A DNA stretch of 64,000 bases, from assembly GCA_023213395.1 (NCBI GenBank), contig CM041465.1, positions 86,063,741 to 86,127,740 on the forward strand, given 5' to 3'. The translations under genes and the position numbers were made by a program. Source of the DNA: Cycas panzhihuaensis (lineage: Eukaryota > Cycadophyta). Of the stretch, positions 24,627 through 34,773 are shown piece after piece. The number at the start of each line of letters is the position of its first letter. Position 1 is the first letter of the stretch. Below the pieces are notes generated by a model, which was given only the letters and a program-made list of their open reading frames with translations, was not told the origin of the DNA and ran no database searches.

Positions 24627-25960
24627 ATGTCACATGACATTGCGCATGTTGATCGTCATGTCCGGGCTCTTCCACCTCGTCGCCTCCGTAGGTGCGATGT
24701 TGAGAGTTCCCTCTTGCTTTTCGAGGACCTCTCCTTGACTCTCCTTTGTCGTCCCGGCGGATGGCGGCGGGCGACTTCGAGCCATCTGGGTCCTATCGCT
24801 CCCACGTCGTCTCTCGCCTCGCCCGTTCGAAGTCAGGCCATCGATGGCGTGGACTACTTGAGCAGCGAGGCTTTGCTAGAACACTTAGCAGGTTCCATGC
24901 CTAGTTTGCCTCCTGGTCACCACAAGCTTGGCCACCAGAAGATCTTAGCGATTGGGTCCACATTAGCTGACCCAATCCCCTCTTCCAATTCCTCCCTTCC
25001 AGTTGACCTTGCCCCCCTCCATTTCGAGGAAGGGAATGCCATGTGCATGGGGGCAACCCAGGACATAGTCCTTGCCCCGTATAGGGTCATCAAGATAGGA
25101 GCGGAGTGCACCCCTGATGAGGTGAGGGAATACGCCCTCCTATTAAGAATTCATGACGTATTTGCGTGGGAATACTCGGACATGAAGGGCATTGACCCCT
25201 CCATTGTCGTGCATAACCTTACGACCTTTCCTGACGCTCGCCCCATGCGTCAGAAGCAGCGTCCCCTTCACCCGAAGCTCTCGGCCGCCGTTAAGATGGA
25301 AGTCGAGAAGCTTCTGGAAGCGAGACTTATTTCCTCCATCGATTACCCAAAGTGGGTATCGAATATCGTTCCCGTTGCCAAAAAGAACGGGACCATTCGT
25401 ATTTGTGTCGATTTTCGCGACATAAACAACGCTTGTCCTAAGAACAACTTTCCCCTTCCTTTCATCGATCAAATAATCGATCGCATTTGGATTGAAGTTA
25501 TGTCCACGATGGACGCTTCTCGGCCATAACCGAATCAGATTTCTCCCGAAGACCGTCATAAGACGGCCTTCACAACACCATGGGGTACCTTCGCCTATAA
25601 GGCGATGCCCTTTGGTCTTAAAAATGCAGGGGCTACTTATCAAAGGGCCATGCATTTCATCTTCCACGACCTCATCAACAATACGTTGGAGGTCTTCATG
25701 GATGACATGATGGGCCTCTCCCACTACAGAGCCCATCATCTTTCCGACTTGCGCGCCATCTTCGTAAGATGCCGCAAGTACCATGTTAACAGAACATTGA
25801 AATGCATGTTTGTCGTTACCTCGGGCAAACTCTTTGGTTTCCTCGTGTCTCAACAAGGGATCCAAATCGATCCGGAAAAAGTCAAGGCGATCCTTGACAT
25901 GCCGCCGCCTAGGACCCAACGACAAATCAAGTCGTTCTGGCGAGCTTGGATTCTTGAGGC
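24627..25960 (+). pseudogene. Reverse transcriptase of element F
   Basis: Open frame 24627-25529 carries a linker (DVFAWEYSDMKGIDPSIV, Tat-like) and the front of RT (KLLEARLISSIDYPKWVSNI, KKNGTIRICVDFRDIN). A frameshift and stop follow STMDA near 25520. The second frame 25605-26225 has MPFGLKNAGATYQRAMHF and catalytic box FMDD (25695-25706). Fingers and palm are both present, so only small indels separate it from a continuous domain. Long reading frames on the opposite strand here are shadows. Confidence 0.9.
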
Positions 25961-26480
25961 GTTTTTGGCGGTTCGCCATAAGCGCCAAGCCTCTCGCGAA
26001 CCTATTGAAGAAAGGAGCTCCTTTTATGCAGTCGGACAAGAACCCAAAAGGCCTTCGTGGGGCTCGAGAAGCTCTCGTGTCGCCCCTCTGGTGCCTCCTC
26101 GCCCGATGGGCCTTTCATCTTATACACCTCGGCAGCAGATCCACAGGCGCAATGCTCGCACGGGAGGGCGGTCGAGGCAGGAGGCCATTTATTTCATCGG
26201 TGCACCCTCATTGCGGTTGAATTAAACTATCCCCGTAGAAAGGAATGCCTCTCCTTGGTCCATGCGACCAAGAAATTCTGGCACTACTTGCTCGGCAATT
26301 CGACCAAGGTGATCGTTCAATCCGATCCCTTGCGTTATTTGCTTACCGTTCGGTTGTGGTAGGGGCGGGGCGTTGGGCCGTCTGCTCAAGAATTCGACTT
26401 GCGGTCGTCAGCGAAGTCGAAGAAGGGAATGGTAGTGGCGGAGCAGATTGGCCGTCGCCATCCCCAATGAGGCGGCGTCC
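25961..26480 (+). pseudogene. First (Ty3-type) RNase H of element F
   Basis: ANLLKKGAPFMQSDKNP opens the connection and RNase H region; a second frame (26057-26362) has FILYTSAADPQAQC and then YPRRKECLSLVHATKKFWHY with QSDPLRYLL, the usual end of a Ty3 RNase H. A frame closing with LRSSAKSKKGMVVAEQIG reaches about 26465. The domain is spread over three frames. It degrades the RNA strand of the RNA-DNA hybrid. Confidence 0.85.
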
Positions 26481-26619
26481 ACATTGGCGACTCCTTCCGG
26501 ATGAGTCCATCATGACCGTCCGGGATGTTCCTCCTCCCCACTCGCCGATAGCGAGTGGCATGACATCGTCGCGATATTTGACTCGGCGAGAATATCGCCC
26601 GGCCGGCGGCGAAAGTCGG

Positions 26620-27790
26620 TCACGTGTCGCGCCGCTTCGGCAACACCTCCTCGTGGGACGGGGTGTTGTATAAGAGATCGCCGATGGGATCACCGCCCTG
26701 CGTCGCTCGTGAAGCGGACCAAATACTCGCGAGTGCCACCATGGCATTTGTGGGGGCCACTTTGGGGCGATCCATGGCCCAAAGGATCCTCGCATGGGCT
26801 ATTCTTGGCCGTCCTTGTTCAAGGATGCCCACGCTTGCGCCCTTAGATGTTGGCGTTGCCAAGAGCACGCCAACGTCTCTCACGTACCCTCCGAGGCACT
26901 ACACCCTATCGTGTCTCCGTGGCCCTTTTCTCAATGGGGTTTAGACCTCATCGGGGCTATATCACCACCATCTTCCGCACAACATAAATTCATCCTAACC
27001 TCACAAGTACTTTACCAAATGGGCGGGCGATCCCCATCCACTACCCCTGGCGCAAGGCGATAGCCACCTTCGTCTACCAGCACATTATCTGTCGTTTTGG
27101 AATTCCAGATGTCCTAATTACGGATAATGGAACTCCCTTCTGTAATAAGGAGATGGACGAATTATGTGAGAAATTTAAAATCTCACACAAGACGCCGTCC
27201 CCTTATTACCCCCAAGCCAACGGGCAGATTGAGTCTTTCAACAAGACGCTCATTGGCATCTTGAAGAAAGCCGCTCGGTCTCAAAGAGCGGCATATCGAC
27301 TCCCTTAGCTCATGGGCTTATCGCACCTCTGTCAGGACTCTGGGGATGACTCCATTCTCGCTAGTCTACGGGACTGAAGCGATACTCCCGTTGGAAGTGG
27401 AGGTCCCTTCTCTCCGGGTCTCCTTGAGGCCTCATCGATGAGGAGTCTACTCGCCGGGGCTCGTCTCCTAGACCTCGAGGCCCTGGATGAGAGGCGCCTA
27501 GTGGCTTATCAAGCGAACCTCGCTTCGAAAACCCGTTTGCAAAGGACATACGATAAACACCTTCGTGCCGTCCTTTGTGTCACAGGGACCACGTCCTCAA
27601 ATTAGAGTATCTCTCGATCGCTTGGCCAAATTCGGGCCCAAGTGGGTAGGTCCCTTAAATCGTTCTCGAGAGCCTCGATACTTGGCGCCTCTGAATCGCC
27701 ACCTTGGGCGGCTTGGAGTTTGAGAAAGCGGTCAGCGGAAATTCCTCAAGAAGTTCTCTGGCGTGATCTCTTTGCCATGCTCGAAATGAG
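26620..27790 (+). pseudogene. Integrase of element F
   Basis: Zinc-binding N-domain: GVLYKRS, ECHHGICGGH (26731-26760) and CWRC (26848-26859). Catalytic triad: D in LDLIGAI (26944-26946), D in ITDNGTPF (27123-27125) and E in NGQIESFNKTL (27231-27233). The C-terminal part [20 protein letters not shown] and a GPKWVGP block near 27635 end at KFLKKFSGVI (about 27770). Several frameshifts (for example at 27300) and stops. All three acidic residues remain. Confidence 0.9.
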
Positions 27791-28128
27791 CTTAAACTAC
27801 CATTTTAAATTATCTCCATTCTTCCCAACCCGGGTAGAATGGCAATTTAAGATGGATTCTCGATTTTCTTAGGTTCCTCCATGGAACCCGTTCCGTGTCT
27901 CTTGGGAACCTTTGTCCTCCTATTTGGGCATCCCAGCTAGGGTGACGCTATGGAGTATCGTACTCCCCTTTTTGCGCTTGTCGTTTCCTTTGCATATTCC
28001 GCTATGCTCCCCTATGGATGTGCATGTCGCCCTATCTTCTAACCTCACACCTCTCGATCACCTCTGCTCACGGTGGATGTGTGTGCTCCTGTTAGACATA
28101 TGGCCATCTGTGAGGAAGAAGCACTGCA
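27791..28128. other. Non-coding stretch after pol in element F
   Basis: GC falls briefly at 27790-27860. No domain is visible on either strand. It would lie beyond the 3' end of the antisense gene described for 28600-30412. Confidence 0.4.
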
Positions 28129-28241
28129 TATTTACAAAACTTTACAACAAAATATATACATTTACACAGTCACATATTTACATATCAACATACAAATATT
28201 TACATATAAACATTTACAACATACAAAAATATTCATTTACA
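28129..28241 (-). promoter_or_regulatory. Cluster of TGTAAATA/TGTATATA motifs (minus strand)
   Basis: In 113 bp the minus strand has TGTAAATA three times (plus positions 28129, 28175, 28197), TGTAAATG three times (28159, 28211, 28234) and TGTATATA once (28153). UGUAnAUA is the core recognised by PUF/Pumilio RNA-binding proteins. The cluster lies downstream of the antisense frame, where a 3' UTR would be. Function is inference. Confidence 0.35.
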
Positions 28242-28599
28242 AAAGTAAACCATACATGCTACCTCTATCATACATGGTACGCCATTTCATGTCAAAATGG
28301 GGTTCCAATTATGTATATATATATCAAAAATGTCATAGTACATCGTGTATGTGGGAAGCTGGGATCCTTGCAGGGGGAGTACAATCATGTGAGTCTACAT
28401 ATGAACCCCTGGAGGCCCGTGCTTTCCTGCCAAAATCATACATGTGTGTGTCCCCTGGTCTACTACTGCTGTCCATACCCTGGAGTCCCATCTCCTGGCC
28501 TCTGTGATCCCTCTCCTGGGGACCACATCCCTGCGAGGCTCCTCACAGGCCTCACATGGCCTGCCTTGCTCTCCTCGTCCAGTGGTAGTCTCGAGTCGT

Positions 28600-30412
28600 G
28601 GCCGTGTGTGTGTGTGTGTCTGCTCGGCTCGACCTCGAGACCATCTGGGCCACCATTTGGTCGTAGCCGGACTGGATGCGGTCCCTCTCACCTCGAGTCC
28701 CTCCTCATTGCCCTAGCCACATCCTCCGATGCCTTAAGGCGCTCCTCTGGGGCTGCCGGTGAGTCTTGAGCCTGTATCCTCACAGTGCCTCTGGCTCTCT
28801 GAGGCTGGGTCCGTCCATGTGACTCATCTCGCTCGCCCACAGTCGCGTCGAGCTCTCGCTGCTGTTGTCCGAATGCCATGTGCTCTGGGTCTCTGCAACC
28901 CGGATGTCTCGTACTCTCCCAGTGAGCGCTGCATGTAGGCTCCCGTCGACTGGGCACGTCTCTGCTGGATGGGCGGTTGCCCCTCCGTGTAGACACGAGG
29001 AACAACTCCCTCACCGCAGACCTCGACCGGTCTCGAACCTCACTTACACCTGTCAATGCAACATGCCATGTGTCAATGTGTATCCTCGAGGCATATAGGA
29101 AAAATCAAATCAAAGCCTATCTAGATGTCAAACGACTAAGGAAACAGATAGGTCTCACCTGCCGTAGCCGCCGGATCCTCTGCTCGGGCGACATCCTCCT
29201 CTCCTGGCTCTCCGCCAGCTGCCGGTGCCTCGTCCTCAGGCACGTCCTCTGCCTCCGCCTCATCTCCGGCAGGAGCTAGCTCGACCCTCGCCCCTCCGGA
29301 CCTCCTCACGATCTGGAGCCTGCGCCCCCTGGTCTCTGGCCTTGCTCGTCTGCCCGGGTCCTTATGGGCTGCCCTCCTGTGACCCGGATGGTCTGTTCGT
29401 CCCCGATGGTGAGATGTACCTGCCTCTCCTGCAGGTCGCGATGGGCCGACCCCATCTCCCCCATCATCACTGTCATCGCCCCCATCGTCGCCAGCGTCGT
29501 TGCTGTCCTCGATAGGGGCTCCTGCCCCTCCTGCTGGGTCATCACTCGCCCACCTCACCGCTCATGCGGGTGCCCCGTGAGTCAGCCGAGTGAGGAGGTC
29601 GAGTGACGTCGCGTCGACCGACCGGTGAACATGGGCCTGGTCCTCCGTCCCCCGGAATCTCGTCTGCCATCTGTGGACCATCGGGGCCCACCTCGCTATG
29701 GGGAACGGTCCCCCTGCTGGTGCCACTGCTGCGAAGTGATCAAAAAACCCGCCGCAAAGACATCGTCTTTGTCGAGAGTCCTCCTCTGCCTGATCTCCTG
29801 ATAGTATCTAGTTGGGCGACGAGGTTCGCCGCAACTAGAGTGGCCCAGTCCATCCTCTCGCCGTCCTCACAACGACGTGCCGCATCCACCCATCCTCTCG
29901 GGATCTCCCTGTAATTCTGTTTCTGGGAGATCCGGAACAGAATGCATAGCAAAATGAGCTTCCTCTTGAGGAATCCACGACATAGTACTTGTCAGAGGAG
30001 CCCCCTCACGCCACTGTCTCCTCCGTGAGGAACCAGCGCCTCACTGTGTCTTTGCCTCATTCTTCAAGCGTCCTCAGCCTCACGGGTCTCCCCGTCGCCG
30101 GTAACCCCAGGATCCGCCTAATATCCTCCGGGGTGATGGTGATATCCCCTATCTGAAGCAAGTGAAACACGTGCCTCCTCCTGTCCCAGTGCGACACTAT
30201 GTCCACCAGGAGTCGTTGATCCGATGCAAACTAGGGGGTCTTCAGGGCCTTATGCAGTAGCATCTCTTCAAGACCGTCCTATCCTCCTCCGTCGACATCT
30301 CCAAGTAGCTCAAAATGGGCATGCCGACATTCTCACAGTTATCCACCGCGATAGCGCACTGCAACTGACCAAAGTCGATCGAGTTAGTCTCTAGCGATCA
30401 TCAGGCTCTTAA
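28600..30412 (-). pseudogene. Antisense plant-mobile-domain-like gene inside element F
   Basis: Read right to left: SIDFGQLQCAIAVDNC (about 30400), then LLVDIVSHWDRRRHVFHLLQ and GDITITPEDIRRILGLP (30225-30100), which match the plant mobile domain, a fold found in plant transposons and host PMD genes. Next come WVDAARRCEDGERMDW and FDHFAAVAPAGGPFPIARW, an acidic stretch (29558-29160) and a basic, coiled-coil-like end (to 28688, then ERDRIQSGYDQMVAQMV in another frame to about 28630). A phase-compatible intron lies at 29050-29158. Frameshifts and stops at several points show decay or consensus errors. Antisense extra ORFs are known in some plant Ty3 elements. Confidence 0.7.
29050..29158 (-). 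other. Predicted intron of the antisense gene
   Basis: Minus-strand donor GGCAG|GTGAGACC (intron starts 29158) and acceptor TTGCATTGACAG|GTGT (intron ends 29050), 109 bp, T-rich. The upstream frame ends after the first base of a Gly codon and the downstream frame starts with the other two, so splicing keeps one frame (29558-29159 joined to 29049-28688). Confidence 0.6.
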
Positions 30413-30513
30413 TTTGTTTGGTCGGTTGTCGTTTTGGTTTGGAGGGCTATTTGGGCCCCTTCCTTGTTTTCGATTTCTGCTGCGTCTGGCTCTAAATTTA
30501 GATGCTGCTAAAT

Positions 30514-30958
30514 TTAGAGCGGGCCCCACGGCGATTTCTTTTCCCATTGCGATCTGCAGCTGGCGCAACCCCTAAAGGGGTTTTGGCGGAAAATCAAGTT
30601 TTTTTGCGGTGGACCCCTGTGGAACCACAGGACAGTACTAATGCCCAGGTCCCCGCCTCTTTCCGTGTCTAATTCGGACTCCGAGAGGCCTCTAATCGCC
30701 CATAAGGGGCATAAAAAAGCATTAAATTTAAATAAAAAGTAATTAATTTCAAATTCTGAAATGACCAAGGTCTCGTTAGATCCGCTCACTGGGTCTGGCC
30801 TGACGGTCGTCATAGTGTCCCCGGGATCGTAGTGACTGTCTCCTCGCGCGGATCCAATGGTCGGATCCTCCTCGGCGTGCCTCGGAAGTCGGGTAGCGCT
30901 CCGCGTCGTAGGGAAAAGGCTCTGGTTTCGCACGAGAGCCGGTGAAAATGAATCCCAT
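30514..30958 (-). CDS. Hypothetical 5' part of the antisense unit
   Basis: Minus-strand frames 30933-30514 (139 residues) and 30958-30776 (60 residues) overlap just downstream of a minus-strand TATA-like box. Neither resembles a known protein: composition is Arg/Ser/Pro-rich, then hydrophobic (FEINYFLFKFNAFLCPLWAI). They may be leader sequence of the mobile-domain-like gene rather than genes. GC content is high and no function is proposed. Confidence 0.3.
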
Positions 30959-30969
30959 TTTCTAGTTTT

Positions 30970-30980
30970 CCTTATATAGG
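30970..30980 (-). promoter_or_regulatory. TATA-like box for the antisense transcript
   Basis: Minus strand reads CCTATATAAGG in an otherwise GC-rich region. A start site about 30 bases on (near 30942) would fall just before the ATG at 30933. It is the only clear TATA motif in the 3.5 kb tail on that strand. Confidence 0.45.
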
Positions 30981-31507
30981 CAGAGGCCCCGGGGGGGTAC
31001 TTTTTCTATTCTTAGCTTCGTGACAGTCGTTGGGACCGTCTTTTCACGCTGATAGCCTTTGCCTTTTGGCCCTGTCGCTCGTTGTGCTTTATGGACGCCC
31101 TTTTTGCCCTCGCTTGTAAGGGCATTTATGGAGCCTCATTATCGCGCTTTTGGCCAGGGCCTTTTGCATCGTTTTGCGTGCTGCTCCCGTGCATGCCCGA
31201 GTTTATACTCGTTTGGCTCGTTTCACCACCCTGGGCTCGTTTTTGCAGCCCTTTCTCGCCCCTGGGATCCTCAAAGGAAATGCTCCCCCTGCTCGGGGGC
31301 ATGTATTGCTGTCCTAAGCAAACTTTGACACCCCAGGACGCCTTTTCCCCACCCACTCTTCATCCAGTGGCCGGATTGCTTATTTTTATTCTTGGGTAAC
31401 CTCGTTGCCAGGTCCTCCTACCCTTCTCGGCCCGCTTTGCACTTGCTATTCGAGTCTTTGTTTTTGCTTGCATTACTACTCGTCTATTGCCCGAATCCTT
31501 TTGAGCC
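30981..31507. other. Gap between antisense unit and second RNase H
   Basis: GC-rich sequence separating two divergent units. Short overlapping frames on both strands have no recognisable content. It could hold signals for either unit; none is clear for the plus strand. Confidence 0.35.
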
Positions 31508-31930
31508 ATGTCTCTTATCGTTTTCACCGACGGTGGAAGTCGCGGCAACCCCGGGCCTTCCGCCGCTGCGTGGATTCTTCGTAGTCCCTCCGGGCACGAT
31601 TACATGCGTTCCGAAGTCTTTCTTCCTGAGGCTACCAATAACGAAGCCGAGTACACGGCCGTTATTGAAGCCCTTACTGATGCTCTTCGTTTCCATCGCG
31701 GTTCCATTGTGTTGTTTTGCGATTCTCAGGTCGTGGTGTCCCATCTCACCCAGGTTTACCAGGTGCGATGCCCTCACCTGAGGACCCTTGCATCTGCCGC
31801 CAGGTCTCTCCTGGCTTGTTTCTCGTCGGTGGATATCCAGCATATCCCGAGGCACCTCAACGCTGAGGCTGACAGCCTCGTCTGCCTCATCCTTGAGCGT
31901 CGCCTCCCTCTTCTAGATGACTGCCCTTGA
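31508..31930 (+). CDS. Archaeal-type RNase H (aRNH), intact separate ORF of element F
   Basis: A 140-residue intact frame starting at ATG 31508 (MSLIVFTDGGSRGNPGP). It is a whole RNase HI-like domain with the four acidic residues spaced as in cellular enzymes: D8 (TDGGS), E48 (NNEAEYTA), D72 (CDSQ) and D122 (EADSLV). This archaeal-type RNase H is the extra domain acquired by Tat-group plant Ty3 elements, on top of the Ty3 RNase H at 25961-26480. Here it stands alone near the 3' LTR, about 3.7 kb after integrase, beyond an antisense gene. How it is translated is unclear: splicing or its own transcript are possible. It is the only undamaged gene in F, against frameshifts in all the others. Confidence 0.9.
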   Translation: MSLIVFTDGGSRGNPGPSAAAWILRSPSGHDYMRSEVFLPEATNNEAEYTAVIEALTDALRFHRGSIVLFCDSQVVVSHLTQVYQVRCPHLRTLASAARSLLACFSSVDIQHIPRHLNAEADSLVCLILERRLPLLDDCP

Positions 31931-32292
31931 GGCTTGTCCGGCCAGCCCGTGCCCAAGCCTCCAGTCGCTGTTAGTTAGATCTACCCACTCTACTTTGTTA
32001 GATGCCCTCTTACTTCACGTTGCGCCTTGGCAACGGGGGGGGGGGGGGGGCATCCCGTTTCACTGCTTATTTCAGTTTCAGGTCAATGTTTTGGCAACAC
32101 GTGGGCAGCCCCTACGTTGTCCTCGTCTGTCTACATCGCAGCGTTCCGCTACGACACTTGTCTACACCCTTGGATCACGTGCTGCTCTTGATTTCTTTTA
32201 TATATATATATGCATGTGCTACTCATGTTTCTTGATTATCAGCATTCACCATCACATTACGCTTCCGAGCAGTGAGGCTCTGCTGCGAGCGA
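31931..32292 (+). other. 3' untranslated end of element F
   Basis: No gene. It holds a G16 run at 32035-32050 and a short (TA)n run at about 32200. No convincing polypurine tract touches the 3' LTR (the last bases are CTGCTGCGAGCGA), so the real tract may be lost or atypical. Confidence 0.5.
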
Positions 32293-34768
32293 TGTTCCAG
32301 TATTGGGAATGGACTCGAGACACATCGGCACAGGTTTGTTCAGGTATATGTTCTTACTTTTCTTACGTATGAGTACTGGAGTAGTCTAGAATAGTTTGAT
32401 TGACATATGCCTGCCAACATGCATTTGTTTGATTGCACTGCTCATAACGCATGTGCCTAATGGCACCCTTGACTATGACGACTCACGGGGGCATTCCCAG
32501 TGAATGCGACACCGTATGGCATCTGACCACTCACGATGTCTCCATGGTCTCTCGGAATGCTCTTGCCCGACTTGTGTGTTCTTGTTATAACGTGCCACTT
32601 ATCTTTGCAAATCCTTCCTAAGCGGTTTGACCCTTAGGTAGGACTCTTTGCCGTTTGGGTACTTGCCTCTTGCTAGGCCTTCCCCAATTGATGTATTTGG
32701 GCTTAGCCTGACCTAGCCCCAAAAACGATTTTTATGTTGTTTCTCTCTTTTTAAATTCGGGTTGATCTGGCGGTAAACTAAGCGATGCGGAGTTTAAGCG
32801 ATCACAGAGTTTGTAGTGATCTGCTTAAAATTTAAAAGAAAGCCTTGACGATGTCCGCGTTTTTCACAGGCTGGCGTGGCTCACGTGGGATTGGGCGCCC
32901 CAATGTTCACCCCTATGCCCAAGGCATAAAAGTCGTTTTATTCATTTTGGATCATTCTTCACTTCACTTTTGGAGTTTTCTAAGAGCAACTCTTGAGAAA
33001 AGATAAGGAAAAGACACATTGAAAGAAGAACTTCTCTTACAACGGGGACGAGGTGAAGTGGGTTGATACTAGGCGGAGTTGCGGGGCCATTCTGCCCCTC
33101 ACAGACTCCATCACACGTGCCACCTTCCCTCACAAAGACTCAAAGCTTGAGGATTTTCTCACCAAAAAGACCATTCCAAGGACCCATTTTCAAGCTCCCA
33201 ACTTGCATGGAGTTTCACTCTTCAGCTCTCTTGCAAAGGACACCCAACACCACCTCTTAGACATTGCTTGGGCTGCTACTCCAATTGGCTAAGTGAATGC
33301 ATGCATGTTCTCCTCCATTCAAGGTATTTTTTGCTTCTTGTTGGTGCTTTTTCCTTGCTTTTTGATGGTTCTACTAGCAATTTCCTTCTTCTCTTTTGCA
33401 TATACTTTCTTTGGGATCTTCTTTTGTCATTGAATGTAAGTAATCTTGGTTAGTGGTGACTTACTATAGCGCTGCCCTAGATTAGTTACATTTCTTTGCA
33501 TTTCCTTGGGATTCATTATTCCCTTTCTAGCTTTCTCTTTCACCATTTCCTAAGCTAGTCGGTATAAAGGGTTTCACGCGAGGATTAGAGGGAGATATGC
33601 GGGTTAGTCCCCATTCTTAGTCCTTCTCCCCAAGGGTTCCGTCCCTTGTCCTCTCTCTCCCTTTATCACCCGCTCTTTCTTAGGAAACGGAGTTAGGGAA
33701 ACCTAAGAGAGTCGATTTGAGTTCTTTTCCCTTGGTGTAGGCAACCTGTCACTACCTGTCTCACCTCGTTACCTGCTAGTATTACCTTCCCGGACCCCAT
33801 GGAGACCTCTCGTGGGTGAGTTAGCCATCCCGAGGCTATACTCAGTCCCATAGAGTACATTTTATGGTGCATGACAGTTTGTATGGTTACCGTGCAGTGT
33901 TGTTTCATTTTTGTTACGTGTTGGTGCGTAACTTGATTTCTCTAGTTTAGTTGATTTCATTTCAGTATATACATATATATCTTGTTGTGCTTCATAGCCT
34001 CTCCCCCGAGAGGAAGGCGTTCTCTCTGTTTGTTTGCAGGATCACGTCAGAGGGAGTGGTGTACGAGATCAACCCGTTGCCGGTCGGCTCTCGCACGGTA
34101 TTCCTTCTCCCTTTTCGTTTCGAACTTTGCTTTCCATCCTTTCCTTTTTATTCAGTCTTTGCATGCCCTAGGGGAGGTAAGTAAACCCCCTTCGTCACCT
34201 CCGATCGACGTTGCATGCGTGGAGGAGAAAGGAAAGGAGCGCAACCGAGAGAGAGGATCCGCACTTCAACCTTAACCGCTGGATCCAGGTATTCCTCGCG
34301 TTTCCTTTGTTTTTCCCCTTTTTATCATTCTTGCTTTTTCATACACGCTTGATAGGTAAAATAGAAGGAAAACATAAAGGAAAAAGGAAATAGTCTTTTA
34401 TTTTACGTTTACTTTTCTGTACCGTTTCTTTTGCTTTGCATTACGTAGAAACAGAAGACCCATTTACGTTGCATTTCCCAACCCATACCTTACTTTACAC
34501 CCGTTGCACGTTGAGTTTGTTGCCCTCTCGTTGCCTTCTCATTACCTTGAGAAGCCGCAATGCGCGAGGTTTCCCTCTCCTTCCCCCATCCAAGGGTAGG
34601 AAGGCCTCGTATATGCAGCTACACCTGGAAGCAACCAGCACCTTGCGATCCCGAACCGCTCGGCCTGGGACGACCCGCGAGGTGAGATCCTCGCTATCTA
34701 GCCCAGTCAGTGTTGTGTTTGTATTTCTTTGCTAGACATAGGATCGCATTCCTGCGGAGAGCGTTTCA
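32293..34768 (+). repeat. 3' LTR of element F
   Basis: Begins TGTTCCAGTATTGGG, ends GCGTTTCA, followed by GTAAT. From about 33110 it is nearly identical to the 5' LTR; in 32450-33110 it lacks or changes many 1-6 base pieces. TATA box ATAAAAG at 32926. The splice-like pair of the 5' LTR recurs at about 34040 and 34173. Confidence 0.92.
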
Positions 34769-34773
34769 GTAAT

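Larger units (their letters stand above)
18637..34768 (+). mobile_element. Element F: 16 kb GC-rich Tat/Ogre-like Ty3 retrotransposon
   Basis: A complete structure: 2.5 kb LTRs (18637-21165 and 32293-34768), Tat-type primer site at 21168, gag, protease, RT, RNase H and integrase from 22487 to about 27790, a 3.7 kb tail with an antisense gene, and a free-standing archaeal-type RNase H at 31508-31930. Target duplication GTAAT on both sides. It is much richer in GC and in CG dinucleotides than its surroundings, so it looks recent. Even so, gag and pol are broken by several frameshifts. Great length and the second RNase H place it with the Tat/Ogre group. Confidence 0.92.

Noticed and set aside
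25143-26039. 298-residue minus-strand frame
   Set aside because: It lies exactly opposite the RT of element F and disappears as an independent gene once RT motifs are read on the plus strand; GC-rich codons keep the opposite frame open.
27912-28769. 285-residue plus-strand frame after pol of F
   Set aside because: It crosses the TGTAAATA cluster and the antisense gene and has no similarity to Ty3 products; codon content looks random.
28977-29606. Several overlapping plus-strand frames rich in Pro, Cys and Arg
   Set aside because: Shadows of the acidic and basic parts of the antisense gene, whose frame joins across a valid intron.
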